DNA of 6,758 bases from Actinomycetes bacterium (GCA_023336875.1 JAMBLH010000049.1:1-6758), one strand, 5' to 3'; shown: positions 1-5,755, counted from the stretch's first letter. Translations and numbers: made by a program. Notes: a model not told the origin generated them from the letters alone.

Positions 1-37
1 AATTCGGATTCGTAATCGGGAACTGATCTGAACCTGC

Positions 38-42
38 AGGGG
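38..42 (+). promoter_or_regulatory. Shine-Dalgarno sequence of the acyltransferase gene
   Basis: AGGGG lies 8 nt upstream of the tandem ATG ATG at 51 and 54, a normal spacing. It supports a start at 51 (or 54, which cannot be separated from it). This gene is therefore translated from a leadered mRNA, unlike the tryptophanase, dehydrogenase and probably lemA genes. Its promoter must lie in the first few dozen bases or outside the window; none is convincing in 1-37. Confidence 0.6.
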
Positions 43-50
43 TTTGACTC

Positions 51-950
51 ATGATGCACCCACGCCAGATGTCCCGTCAGTACTCGCTCCCAGGAGGCAA
101 GGCCTCAGCGCGTACACGGAGAGATCAGATCACCGCGATCCTGCGTGGAACACCTCTTTTCGGCCCCAGGTACGTTCAGCTCCTCCTCGCGGCACGCTCG
201 GGAGATCGCGACCGCATGCATGCCGCAGAAAAGGACTGGGCCACACGAGCAGCTCGCGCGGTCGGCCTCACCGTCGAGACGCACGGCACGCACCGCATCG
301 ACCCCTCCAAGCAGTATGTCGTTGCGCCGCTCCATGAGGGTTTCGCCGATGTTCTTGCGCTGAATCGCCTCCCCTTGGAACTCTCCTATTCAGCGGCACA
401 GGAACTCTTTGAGTGGAAGCTCCTCGGCCGCTACCTCACAGCCTCAGGGCAGAGTCCTATCTCAACCACCAACGGTGCCTCCACATTTCGAGCCATGGTG
501 CGAAACGCAGAATTCGCCTTCAGTCGCTGCTCGAGTTATGTCGTGTTCCCCCAGGGGTCAATTCTCGGTATCGAGATTGCCTTTCACCAAGGAGCATTTC
601 AATTATCGGCCCGGACAGGGCGTCCCCTGCTCCCCGTGGTACTCACCGGCGGAACAACAGTCTGGGAACACCCATACACCACCGACCTGAGATTCAACCA
701 AACGATTCGAATGGAAGTGCTCGAACCACTGGATTCGGCTGACATTCTTGATCGCGCCGGTGAAATTGAGGCCGACATGAAACACCGTGCCCTGTCCGCA
801 ACGCCTGGACCCAGGAGGTTCGACCCCGACCGCGATGGATGGTGGGATGGTTACCCCTATCAGATCGACCACGCGTTCCCCGATCTGGCCAAACGCGTAG
901 CTCGTCACCGCGAAACAACATCCGACCTTCGCCTCACGACCAATATCTGA
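51..950 (+). CDS. PlsC-like lysophospholipid (1-acylglycerol-3-phosphate) acyltransferase family protein, 299 aa
   Basis: This is probably a membrane-associated acyltransferase that moves an acyl chain from acyl-CoA or acyl-ACP onto a lysophospholipid or similar acceptor. The LPLAT/PlsC block order is visible. Block I is HEGFAD at residues 95-100, giving the His-x4-Asp catalytic pair. Block III is FPQGS at 166-170, where the family normally has FPEGT. A block matching the family's KKGAFRLA stretch is at about 179-186 (HQGAFQLS). Block IV is LLPVVLTGG at 193-201. The C-terminal segment with GWWDGY (263-268) and an FPDLA-like end resembles actinobacterial members. There is no signal peptide or clear transmembrane helix; binding is likely peripheral. 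The Glu-to-Gln change in block III is odd, because that Glu usually helps bind the glycerol-phosphate acceptor, so the substrate could differ. The start at 51 is supported by AGGGG 8 nt upstream. The tryptophanase gene follows after 23 nt. The family assignment is firm; the substrate is unknown. Confidence 0.8.
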   Translation: MMHPRQMSRQYSLPGGKASARTRRDQITAILRGTPLFGPRYVQLLLAARSGDRDRMHAAEKDWATRAARAVGLTVETHGTHRIDPSKQYVVAPLHEGFADVLALNRLPLELSYSAAQELFEWKLLGRYLTASGQSPISTTNGASTFRAMVRNAEFAFSRCSSYVVFPQGSILGIEIAFHQGAFQLSARTGRPLLPVVLTGGTTVWEHPYTTDLRFNQTIRMEVLEPLDSADILDRAGEIEADMKHRALSATPGPRRFDPDRDGWWDGYPYQIDHAFPDLAKRVARHRETTSDLRLTTNI

Positions 951-961
951 TAGCTGGTCTG

Positions 962-967
962 TAGTCT
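962..967 (+). promoter_or_regulatory. Candidate -10 box for leaderless tryptophanase transcript
   Basis: TAGTCT matches TANNNT and ends 6 nt before the ATG at 974, so transcription would begin at or next to the start codon. There is no Shine-Dalgarno sequence between the acyltransferase stop and this ATG, which favours a leaderless start over simple translational coupling. No recognisable -35 is seen at 16-19 bp upstream, as is common for such promoters. The gene could also be co-transcribed from upstream. Confidence 0.45.
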
Positions 968-973
968 CGACTC

Positions 974-2353
974 ATGGACTACAACACGATTATCGAGCCT
1001 TTCCGAATCCACACTGTGCAGGCGATCGATCTCCCTGACCTAGAGGCAAGAGAGGCTGCGCTCGAGCGCGCTGGCAACAACCTGTTCGGGCTGCATGCGG
1101 ATGAGGTGATCATCGACCTCCTCACAGATTCGGGCACGGGAGCCATGTCGTCGGAACAGTGGGCCGGCATGATGCGCGGCGACGAGACATACGCAGGAAG
1201 CCGCTCCTTCTTCCGCTTCGAGGAAGCTGTCCAGAACATCACCGGGTTCGACCACGTCATTCCGACACACCAGGGTCGGGCTGCAGAGAAGATCCTGTTC
1301 AGTGTCGCCGTGAAAGATGGTGACGTCGTGCCGAACAACACCCACTTCGACACGACGCGGGCGAACGTTGAATACCAGGGGGCGGAAGCACGCGACATTG
1401 TCATTCCTGGCGGTACCGATCCGGCCACGATCCTGCCATTTAAGGGCAACATGGACATCGGAGCCCTAAGAGAGACGATCGCAGAAGTCGGCGTCGAAAA
1501 CGTTCCACTCGTCATGATCACGGTTACGAACAACTCAGGGGGCGGCCAACCCGTGTCGATGGCCAATCTCCGAGAAGCGAGAGATGTGTGCGACGAGTAC
1601 GGCATCCCGTTCTTCCTCGATGCATGCCGCTTTGCTGAGAACGCATGGTTCATCAAAACACGTGAGGATGGCTACGCAGACAGCACGCCCATGGAGATCG
1701 CTCAGGAGATGTTCTCCTACGCCGATGGTGCAACCATGTCAGCCAAGAAGGACGGCCTCGGAAATATCGGAGGCTTTCTCGCTCTCAACAATTCCACGTG
1801 GGCACAGGAGGCGCGAAACCTCCTGATTCTCACAGAAGGTTTCCCCACCTACGGTGGATTGGCAGGCTACGACCTCGAAGCTTTGGCTGTTGGACTCATG
1901 GAGGTGCTCGACGAGAACTATCTCCGGTACCGGATCAGATCGACGGAGTACCTCGCCGAGACCGTCCTTGCAGGAGGGATGCCGATCGTTCAACCACCAG
2001 GAGGCCATGCGGTCTACCTCGACGCTGCTGCATTGCTGCCACATGTCCCGCCGCACCAGTATCCGGCACAGTCACTGGCGATCGAGCTCTACAGGGCGGG
2101 CGGTGTTCGCGGTGTCGAGATCGGAACCGTGATGTTCGGCCGTCGTGACCCAGACGGTGGTCCCGATGAACCCGCGGCAATGGAACTCGTTCGCCTCGCG
2201 ATTCCCAGGCGAACCTACACACAGAGCCACATCGACTACGTCGCCGAGGTCGTGATCGACGTCGCCTCCCGCGCTGAGGAACTCGGGGGCTACGAAATCG
2301 TTGAGCAAGCTCCGTGGCTCCGCCACTTCACGGCCAGGCTTAAGAGACTCTGA
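974..2353 (+). CDS. tnaA: Tryptophanase (L-tryptophan indole-lyase), PLP-dependent, 459 aa
   Basis: This cytoplasmic beta-eliminating lyase splits L-tryptophan into indole, pyruvate and ammonia. Length and sequence match the TnaA/tyrosine phenol-lyase family along the whole chain. PLP-site residues seen are the HQGR loop (99-102), Asn187, Asp216, Arg219 and the Schiff-base Lys259 in SAKKD (256-260). Tyr73 in the DETYAG loop and the carboxylate-binding Arg412 in IPRR are also present. Three positions that separate the two enzymes all read as tryptophanase. FDTT at 125-128 has Asp126, where tyrosine phenol-lyase has Thr. VEIG at 381-384 has Ile383, where the phenol-lyase has its phenol-binding Arg. 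LRHFTA at 449-454 has His451, where the phenol-lyase has Phe. The stretch around the lysine (GLGNIGG) is closer to the phenol-lyase form, so it is a divergent member. The gene sits 23 nt after the acyltransferase, has no Shine-Dalgarno sequence and no tnaC-like leader, and ends just before a strong hairpin. Confidence 0.9.
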   Translation: MDYNTIIEPFRIHTVQAIDLPDLEAREAALERAGNNLFGLHADEVIIDLLTDSGTGAMSSEQWAGMMRGDETYAGSRSFFRFEEAVQNITGFDHVIPTHQGRAAEKILFSVAVKDGDVVPNNTHFDTTRANVEYQGAEARDIVIPGGTDPATILPFKGNMDIGALRETIAEVGVENVPLVMITVTNNSGGGQPVSMANLREARDVCDEYGIPFFLDACRFAENAWFIKTREDGYADSTPMEIAQEMFSYADGATMSAKKDGLGNIGGFLALNNSTWAQEARNLLILTEGFPTYGGLAGYDLEALAVGLMEVLDENYLRYRIRSTEYLAETVLAGGMPIVQPPGGHAVYLDAAALLPHVPPHQYPAQSLAIELYRAGGVRGVEIGTVMFGRRDPDGGPDEPAAMELVRLAIPRRTYTQSHIDYVAEVVIDVASRAEELGGYEIVEQAPWLRHFTARLKRL

Positions 2354-2373
2354 CTCACTGTTGATGAGCGAGA

Positions 2374-2400
2374 GAGAGGGACCTCACTGAGGTCCCTCTC
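2374..2400 (+). terminator. Strong hairpin downstream of tryptophanase, likely terminator
   Basis: The arms GAGAGGGACCTC (2374-2385) and GAGGTCCCTCTC (2389-2400) pair perfectly over 12 bp around a 3-nt ACT loop, 20 nt after the tryptophanase stop. It is not followed by a T-tract (next bases ACGTAAACC), so it is a U-less hairpin. It may still end transcription or protect the mRNA 3' end. It separates this unit from the dehydrogenase downstream. Confidence 0.7.
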
Positions 2401-2578
2401 ACGTAAACCGACCTACCGCGACGGCTTTCTGATCTCTGCCGTCAACCGGCTTGGGTCTCAAATGTCAAGGACATCTGCGTTGTGTTGATCCTGAGTCGAC
2501 ACGGCGGTCGGTCCCAAATCGGCTATGTACGTCCAATGTCGCGCCGTTGTCCGCTTCTGTCAATATCTATTCCGCATC

Positions 2579-2609
2579 TTGTGCGATTCGCTCCGCGGAG
2601 CGGTAGCGT
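2579..2609 (+). promoter_or_regulatory. Candidate promoter of the acyl-CoA dehydrogenase gene (leaderless type)
   Basis: A TTGTGC -35-like hexamer (2579-2584) and a TAGCGT -10 box (TANNNT, 2604-2609) are separated by 19 bp. The -10 ends 7 nt before the ATG at 2617. No Shine-Dalgarno sequence lies at usable distance; the nearest GGAG is 16 nt away, inside a palindrome. A leaderless transcript starting at the ATG is therefore expected. The rest of the intergenic region (2401-2578) shows only weak short inverted repeats, such as GACGGC/GCCGTC at 2420-2443, with nothing I would name. Confidence 0.5.
2589..2602. promoter_or_regulatory. Perfect 14-bp palindrome between -35 and -10, candidate operator
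   Basis: CGCTCCGCGGAGCG is self-complementary over all 14 bases and fills the spacer between the candidate -35 and -10 of the dehydrogenase promoter. That is the usual place for a repressor of the TetR or a similar dimeric family, as known for fatty-acid regulons in actinobacteria. No regulator gene is in the window, so which protein binds is unknown. Confidence 0.5.
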
Positions 2610-2610
2610 G

Positions 2611-2624
2611 CGTTGCATGCAACG
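2611..2624. promoter_or_regulatory. Perfect 14-bp palindrome centred on the dehydrogenase start codon
   Basis: CGTTGCATGCAACG is a perfect palindrome whose central CATG contains the start codon at 2617-2619. If the transcript is leaderless, this also covers the transcription start site, so a bound protein would block initiation. It differs in sequence from the palindrome at 2589-2602. It may be a second operator or a chance result of the codons Met-Gln-Arg. Confidence 0.35.
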
Positions 2625-3762
2625 TACTGTCTTTGACCAGGATCACGAGCTGTTCCGCGAGTCCGTTCAACATTTCCTGGCGAAGGAGATCCTCCCGAAC
2701 GTGGCCGACTGGGACGCCAGGGGCAGGGTCGACAAGGCGATGTTCCGAAGGGCTGGCGAGGCCGGTCTCCTGGGGATGGCAATCCCAGAGAAGTACGGCG
2801 GCGGTGGAGTCGACGACTATCGGTACAACGCTGTCATCGACGAGGAGTTCACCGGCGGTGGAGCAGGTGGCTCCGGTATGTGTGTCACGCTCCACAACGA
2901 CATATGCGTTCCCTACTTCCTCTCCTACTGCACGGATGAGCAGAAGGACCGATGGCTTCCTGGTCTTGCGAACGGAGAACTCATGACCGCCATTGCGATG
3001 ACGGAACCAGGAACAGGTTCGGATCTCTCGGGTATCGCGACCACAGCACGCCTCGAGGGAGACACCTATGTGGTCAATGGTTCGAAGACCTTCATCACGA
3101 ACGGGATCAACGCCGACCTTGTAATCGTGGTCGTCCGAACCTCTGACGACCCTCATGCGGGTCTCACGCTGCTTGTTGTGGAGGACGGAATGGAAGGCTT
3201 CGAACGGGGACGCAACCTCCAAAAGATGGGACTCCACGCACAGGACACCGCGGAATTGTTCTTCAGTAATGTTCCCGTCCCGGTTTCGAATCGGCTTGGC
3301 GACGAAGGGATGGGCTTCTTCGCCCTCGTCGCGAATCTTCCCCAGGAACGACTCTCGATCGCGATCGGGGCCGTCGCTGGCGCAGAAGCGGCACTGCAGA
3401 TAGCCCTGGAATATGCCAAGGAGCGACAAGCATTCGGCAGACCGATCGGCAGCTTCCAGCACAACCGATTCCAATTGGCCGAGGCACGCACCGAGGTCGA
3501 CATAGGACGCGTCTTTGTCGACCGGCTCCTGGAGGAACACGGCAGAGGTGAACTCTCGATCGAACAGGCAGCAGAGGCAAAGTGGTGGACAACCGAGATG
3601 CTCAGGAGGGTCGTCGACATGGGGGTCCAGATACACGGCGGATACGGATACATGATGGAGTATCCAATCGCTCACGCCTATCTGGACGCGAGGGTACAGA
3701 CCATCTACGGAGGCACGACAGAGATCATGAAGGAGATCATCGGCAGAGGGATGGGTGTGTGA
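2617..3762 (+). CDS. Acyl-CoA dehydrogenase, long-chain/isovaleryl catalytic type, 381 aa
   Basis: This FAD enzyme introduces the alpha-beta double bond into an acyl-CoA, the first step of beta-oxidation or of branched-chain acyl-CoA breakdown, and passes electrons to ETF. All domains are present: N-terminal helices, the middle-domain flavin signature AMTEPGTGSDLSG (127-139), NGSKTFITNG (154-163), and the C-terminal RQAFG (270-274) and IHGGYGYMMEYP (339-350). The Glu that serves as base in medium-chain enzymes (YEGT) is Gly365 here (YGGT, 364-367). Instead LPQER (241-245) supplies Glu244 at the position used by long-chain and isovaleryl enzymes. The C-terminal YGGTTEIMKEIIGR is very like mammalian LCAD. 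The start at 2617 gives the usual family length and has a TANNNT box 7 nt upstream. The open frame extends to a GTG at 2482, but those 45 residues do not fit the family. It stands alone, convergent with malic enzyme. Chain-length preference cannot be read from the sequence. Confidence 0.92.
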   Translation: MQRTVFDQDHELFRESVQHFLAKEILPNVADWDARGRVDKAMFRRAGEAGLLGMAIPEKYGGGGVDDYRYNAVIDEEFTGGGAGGSGMCVTLHNDICVPYFLSYCTDEQKDRWLPGLANGELMTAIAMTEPGTGSDLSGIATTARLEGDTYVVNGSKTFITNGINADLVIVVVRTSDDPHAGLTLLVVEDGMEGFERGRNLQKMGLHAQDTAELFFSNVPVPVSNRLGDEGMGFFALVANLPQERLSIAIGAVAGAEAALQIALEYAKERQAFGRPIGSFQHNRFQLAEARTEVDIGRVFVDRLLEEHGRGELSIEQAAEAKWWTTEMLRRVVDMGVQIHGGYGYMMEYPIAHAYLDARVQTIYGGTTEIMKEIIGRGMGV

Positions 3763-3788
3763 AGAGTTCGAAGAGTTTGAAGAGGTTC
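3761..3788 (+). repeat. Three tandem GAAGAG-headed 9/10-mers at the dehydrogenase 3' end
   Basis: GAAGAGTTC (3761-3769), GAAGAGTTT (3770-3778) and GAAGAGGTTC (3779-3788) run head to tail. The first copy overlaps the dehydrogenase stop codon TGA (3760-3762). The third copy is the outer part of the left arm of the hairpin at 3779-3894. This is a short degenerate tandem repeat of a kind found scattered between genes; dispersal cannot be judged from one window. Confidence 0.7.
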
Positions 3789-3813
3789 ACAGTTCACAGT
3801 TAGCAGTTGACAG
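3786..3813 (+). repeat. Heptamer tandem repeat TTCACAG and variants, 4 units
   Basis: TTCACAG (3786-3792), TTCACAG (3793-3799), TTAGCAG (3800-3806) and TTGACAG (3807-3813) form a heptamer array with consensus TTNRCAG. It resembles the short tandemly repeated heptamer sequences (STRRs) described in cyanobacteria and similar arrays between genes in other bacteria. It forms most of the left arm of a long inverted repeat. Confidence 0.7.
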
Positions 3814-3863
3814 TCAGCAACCGAAGGGCGAGTGTGCGACATTCCGGTGCATTCCGACTTTCT

Positions 3864-3884
3864 GAACTGTGGACTGTGGACTGT
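3864..3884 (+). repeat. Heptamer tandem repeat GGACTGT and variant, 3 units
   Basis: GAACTGT (3864-3870), GGACTGT (3871-3877) and GGACTGT (3878-3884) are followed by the partial unit GGACCTC. The reverse complement, ACAGTCC, is the partner of the TTCACAG array on the left, with C in place of T at every unit boundary. Between the two arrays, CATTCCG occurs twice (3840-3846 and 3850-3856). Confidence 0.7.
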
Positions 3885-3895
3885 GGACCTCTTCC

Positions 3896-5614
3896 TTAGG
3901 TACTCGGTCCCATGCCTACCTGGCGATACGGGAGGTACTCTGCACTCCACATCTCGGCATCGATTGCGGCCTCGAGATCGTCCATGTGATCCGCAACACC
4001 CTCCTCGATCGCTCTCACAGCAACGGCGATCGCTACTCGTCGCGACACCTCGCGAACGTCCTCGATATTCGGGAAGATCTGACCCTGAGCCACAAGTTCT
4101 GGCGCAATGTTGTCCGCAAGCGCACGAGCCGCGGCGAGAAACATACCGTCCGTCACCTCTGTTGCCTTGACGGTTATCACGCCGAGTCCCATGCCGGGGA
4201 AGATGAATACATTGTTCGCTTGTCCGACGCGATGGATCTCGCCTTCGTACTCAACCGGGGAAAACGGTGAACCTGTCGCGACGATGGCATGGCCGTCAGT
4301 CCATCGGATCGCGTTGGTAGGTGTTACTTCGGTATGGCTGGTTGGATTGGACAGAGGCAGGATGATCGGTCTGTCACATTTGGCCCCCATGGCTCTGACG
4401 ACTTCCTCAGTGAACAGGCCGGCGGTGCCACTCACGCCGATCAGCACCGTCGGTTGAACATTTGTCACCACGTTGAGGAGCGAGTACGGATTCTCCGCAC
4501 CATCCCAGTCGGCAATCTGCTCCATCGGCGTTGCAAGATCACGTTTGATGTTCGACAACGTTGCACGATCCGATGTCACGAGGCCTCTGCTGTCCAGAAC
4601 ATAGATCTGTCGCTTCGCGTCATCGACGCTCATGCCCGGGCCCACCATCGCCTGAGCGATCTGTTCCCTGATGCCGTGGCCGGCCGAGCCCGCCCCGACG
4701 ATCACGACTCTGTGCTCGGTGAAAGGCGTCCCGATCGAGCGGGTTGCTGCGATCAGCCCACCAACAACCATCGCAGCAGTTCCCTGTATGTCGTCGTTGA
4801 ATGACGTAATCCGCTTTCGGTGACGTTCCAAGTTATCGAAGCTCGTTCGGTTGGCGAAGTCCTCCCACTGCAGCAGCGCGCCGGGGAAGACCGAGCGCAC
4901 TGCGTCCACGAATTCGTCGATCAGATCCTCGTATTCCTGGCCTCGAAGACGCGGCTCGCGATATCCGACGTAGAGAGGATCCTCAAGGAGCTCACTGTTA
5001 TTCGTTCCCACGTCGATCGAGATCGGAATGCATCGCGAAGGGTGGATGCCGGCCGCGGCGGTGTACAAGGCGAGCTTTCCTATGGGAATTCCCATCCCCC
5101 CGGCACCCTGATCACCGATCCCCAGGATCCTTTCGTTATCCGTGACAACGATTACCGGTGGCAGCTCAACGGGACGGGCAAGAAGCAGTTCCGCGATCCG
5201 CCCGCGGTCGCGCGGGGTGATGTAGAGGCCATGGGCCATCCTGTAGATCCTGCTCCAATGCGAGCACGTCTTGGCCACCACTGGCGTGTAGATGATGGGC
5301 ACGACCTCACGCAGGTTCTCCTGGACGAATCGATAGAAGAGCGTCTCGTTTCGGTCCATAAGCGCGTTCAGATACACGTTCTTGTCGATGTCCCTCACCT
5401 TGGAGTCGAATTGAACGCGCACCCTCAGCAACTGCTCGTCGATAGAGGCGACATGGTCGGGAAGCATCCCACAGAGCCCGAACATCGATCGCTCCTCATG
5501 GGAGAACGCGTCTCCCTTGTTCAAGAACTCGTCGTTGAGGAGCGCATCGCCGCGTTTGGCGATCGGTAGATACTCCTCCCCGGTTCCGGGGTCGGTGAGA
5601 GGTCTGAAGCTCAT
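3896..5614 (-). CDS. maeA: Malic enzyme (malate dehydrogenase, oxaloacetate-decarboxylating), large MaeA/SfcA-type, 572 aa
   Basis: This cytoplasmic enzyme oxidatively decarboxylates malate to pyruvate and CO2, reducing NAD(P). It has the length of the E. coli MaeA and animal malic enzymes, not the shorter MaeB-type core. Catalytic residues can be placed by comparison: Tyr109 in IIYTP (107-111), Arg162 in the NERILGIGDQG motif (160-170), Lys180 in PIGK, and metal ligands Glu251 and Asp252 (QWEDF) and Asp275 (FNDDIQGT). The dinucleotide fold is VGAGSAGHGI (306-315), and LSNPTS is at 421-426. The coenzyme is uncertain: LDSRGL (340-345) has Ser after the Asp, as in animal NADP enzymes, and basic residues lie at 357-358. 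The start at 5614 gives MSFRPL and is fixed by AGGAG 6 nt upstream. An open frame runs 146 codons further, into lemA on the other strand, but that part is not malic enzyme. The gene is convergent with the dehydrogenase and divergent from lemA. Confidence 0.93.
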   Translation of the reverse strand: MSFRPLTDPGTGEEYLPIAKRGDALLNDEFLNKGDAFSHEERSMFGLCGMLPDHVASIDEQLLRVRVQFDSKVRDIDKNVYLNALMDRNETLFYRFVQENLREVVPIIYTPVVAKTCSHWSRIYRMAHGLYITPRDRGRIAELLLARPVELPPVIVVTDNERILGIGDQGAGGMGIPIGKLALYTAAAGIHPSRCIPISIDVGTNNSELLEDPLYVGYREPRLRGQEYEDLIDEFVDAVRSVFPGALLQWEDFANRTSFDNLERHRKRITSFNDDIQGTAAMVVGGLIAATRSIGTPFTEHRVVIVGAGSAGHGIREQIAQAMVGPGMSVDDAKRQIYVLDSRGLVTSDRATLSNIKRDLATPMEQIADWDGAENPYSLLNVVTNVQPTVLIGVSGTAGLFTEEVVRAMGAKCDRPIILPLSNPTSHTEVTPTNAIRWTDGHAIVATGSPFSPVEYEGEIHRVGQANNVFIFPGMGLGVITVKATEVTDGMFLAAARALADNIAPELVAQGQIFPNIEDVREVSRRVAIAVAVRAIEEGVADHMDDLEAAIDAEMWSAEYLPYRQVGMGPST

Positions 5615-5620
5615 GGAAGG

Positions 5621-5625
5621 CTCCT
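5621..5625 (-). promoter_or_regulatory. Shine-Dalgarno sequence deciding the malic enzyme start
   Basis: On the - strand AGGAG sits 6 nt before the ATG at 5614-5612. It selects this start over an in-frame ATG 17 codons upstream (MDWNAR) and over the much longer open frame. Confidence 0.75.
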
Positions 5626-5632
5626 GTTTCTG

Positions 5633-5652
5633 ACGCACGTCCTGACGTGCGT
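5633..5652. promoter_or_regulatory. Perfect 9-bp inverted repeat (20-bp site) in the malic enzyme leader, candidate operator
   Basis: ACGCACGTC and GACGTGCGT are exact reverse complements separated by CT. On the - strand the site lies just downstream of the candidate -10 and 7 nt before the Shine-Dalgarno sequence, roughly +5 to +24 of the expected transcript. It could be an operator for a dimeric repressor (GntR- or TetR-like spacing) or a leader hairpin that affects ribosome access. The sequence alone cannot tell these apart. Confidence 0.55.
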
Positions 5653-5663
5653 TCCAATCCATC

Positions 5664-5691
5664 AGCCTATCGCGACTCCGTCCATCAGCAA
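5664..5691 (-). promoter_or_regulatory. Candidate promoter of the malic enzyme gene
   Basis: Reading the - strand, TTGCTG (5691-5686) and TAGGCT (5669-5664) are spaced by 16 bp, fitting a sigma-70-type -35 and TANNNT -10. Transcription would begin near 5657, giving a leader of about 40 nt that contains the palindrome and the Shine-Dalgarno sequence. Confidence 0.4.
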
Positions 5692-5743
5692 ATCCTGAGT
5701 ATGAAAGTATGCAATTGTGAAGGAGTGCTGTGAGTTGGACGTC

Positions 5744-5749
5744 TACACT
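5744..5749 (+). promoter_or_regulatory. lemA: Candidate -10 box for leaderless lemA transcript
   Basis: TACACT matches TANNNT and ends 6 nt before the ATG at 5756, the same layout as for the tryptophanase and dehydrogenase genes. No good -35 is seen. An alternative is a longer transcript using AAGGAG (5720-5725) with an in-frame TTG start at 5735, 9 nt downstream of it. Confidence 0.45.
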
Positions 5750-5755
5750 CTGCCC

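Larger units (their letters stand above)
3779..3894. terminator. Long imperfect hairpin between convergent genes, candidate bidirectional terminator
   Basis: The left arm 3779-3808 and right arm 3865-3894 are inverted copies over 30 bases. In + strand RNA I count 25 Watson-Crick pairs, four G-U pairs (3787/3886, 3794/3879, 3801/3872, 3803/3870) and one mismatch (3802/3871), around a 56-nt loop. The right arm ends one base from the malic enzyme stop codon, and the left arm starts 17 nt after the dehydrogenase stop. This position suits shared transcription termination or mRNA 3'-end protection for both genes. In the - strand RNA the G-U pairs become A-C mismatches, so the fold is weaker there. 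No T-tract is present. Confidence 0.55.

Noticed and set aside
1..50. Possible end of an upstream gene (short open stretch ending TGA at 29-31) and an EcoRI-like AATTC at the window edge
   Set aside because: Too short to support a gene, and internal GAATTC sites show that the edge match means nothing.
979..1656. 225-codon - strand open frame inside tryptophanase
   Set aside because: Antisense shadow, low-complexity Ser/Arg/Pro-rich translation.
2420..2443. GACGGC / GCCGTC inverted repeat in the intergenic region after the terminator
   Set aside because: Only 6 bp of stem with a 12-nt loop and no link to a promoter or gene end.
2482..2616. 45-codon upstream extension of the acyl-CoA dehydrogenase from a GTG
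   Set aside because: The extra residues do not look like dehydrogenase sequence, and the extension would cover the promoter elements and palindrome.
3356..3367. 12-bp palindrome CGATCGCGATCG resembling a HIP1-type site
   Set aside because: It lies inside the dehydrogenase coding sequence just after the conserved LPQER motif and is explained by codon choice for Ser-Ile-Ala-Ile; single occurrence noted.
2560..3675. 371-codon open frame antisense to the dehydrogenase
   Set aside because: Composition is that of a mirror frame of a GC-rich gene, with no recognisable domain; the + strand gene is unambiguous.
4820..5569. 249-codon + strand open frame inside the malic enzyme gene
   Set aside because: Antisense shadow of a well-identified gene, with no domain or plausible start signal.
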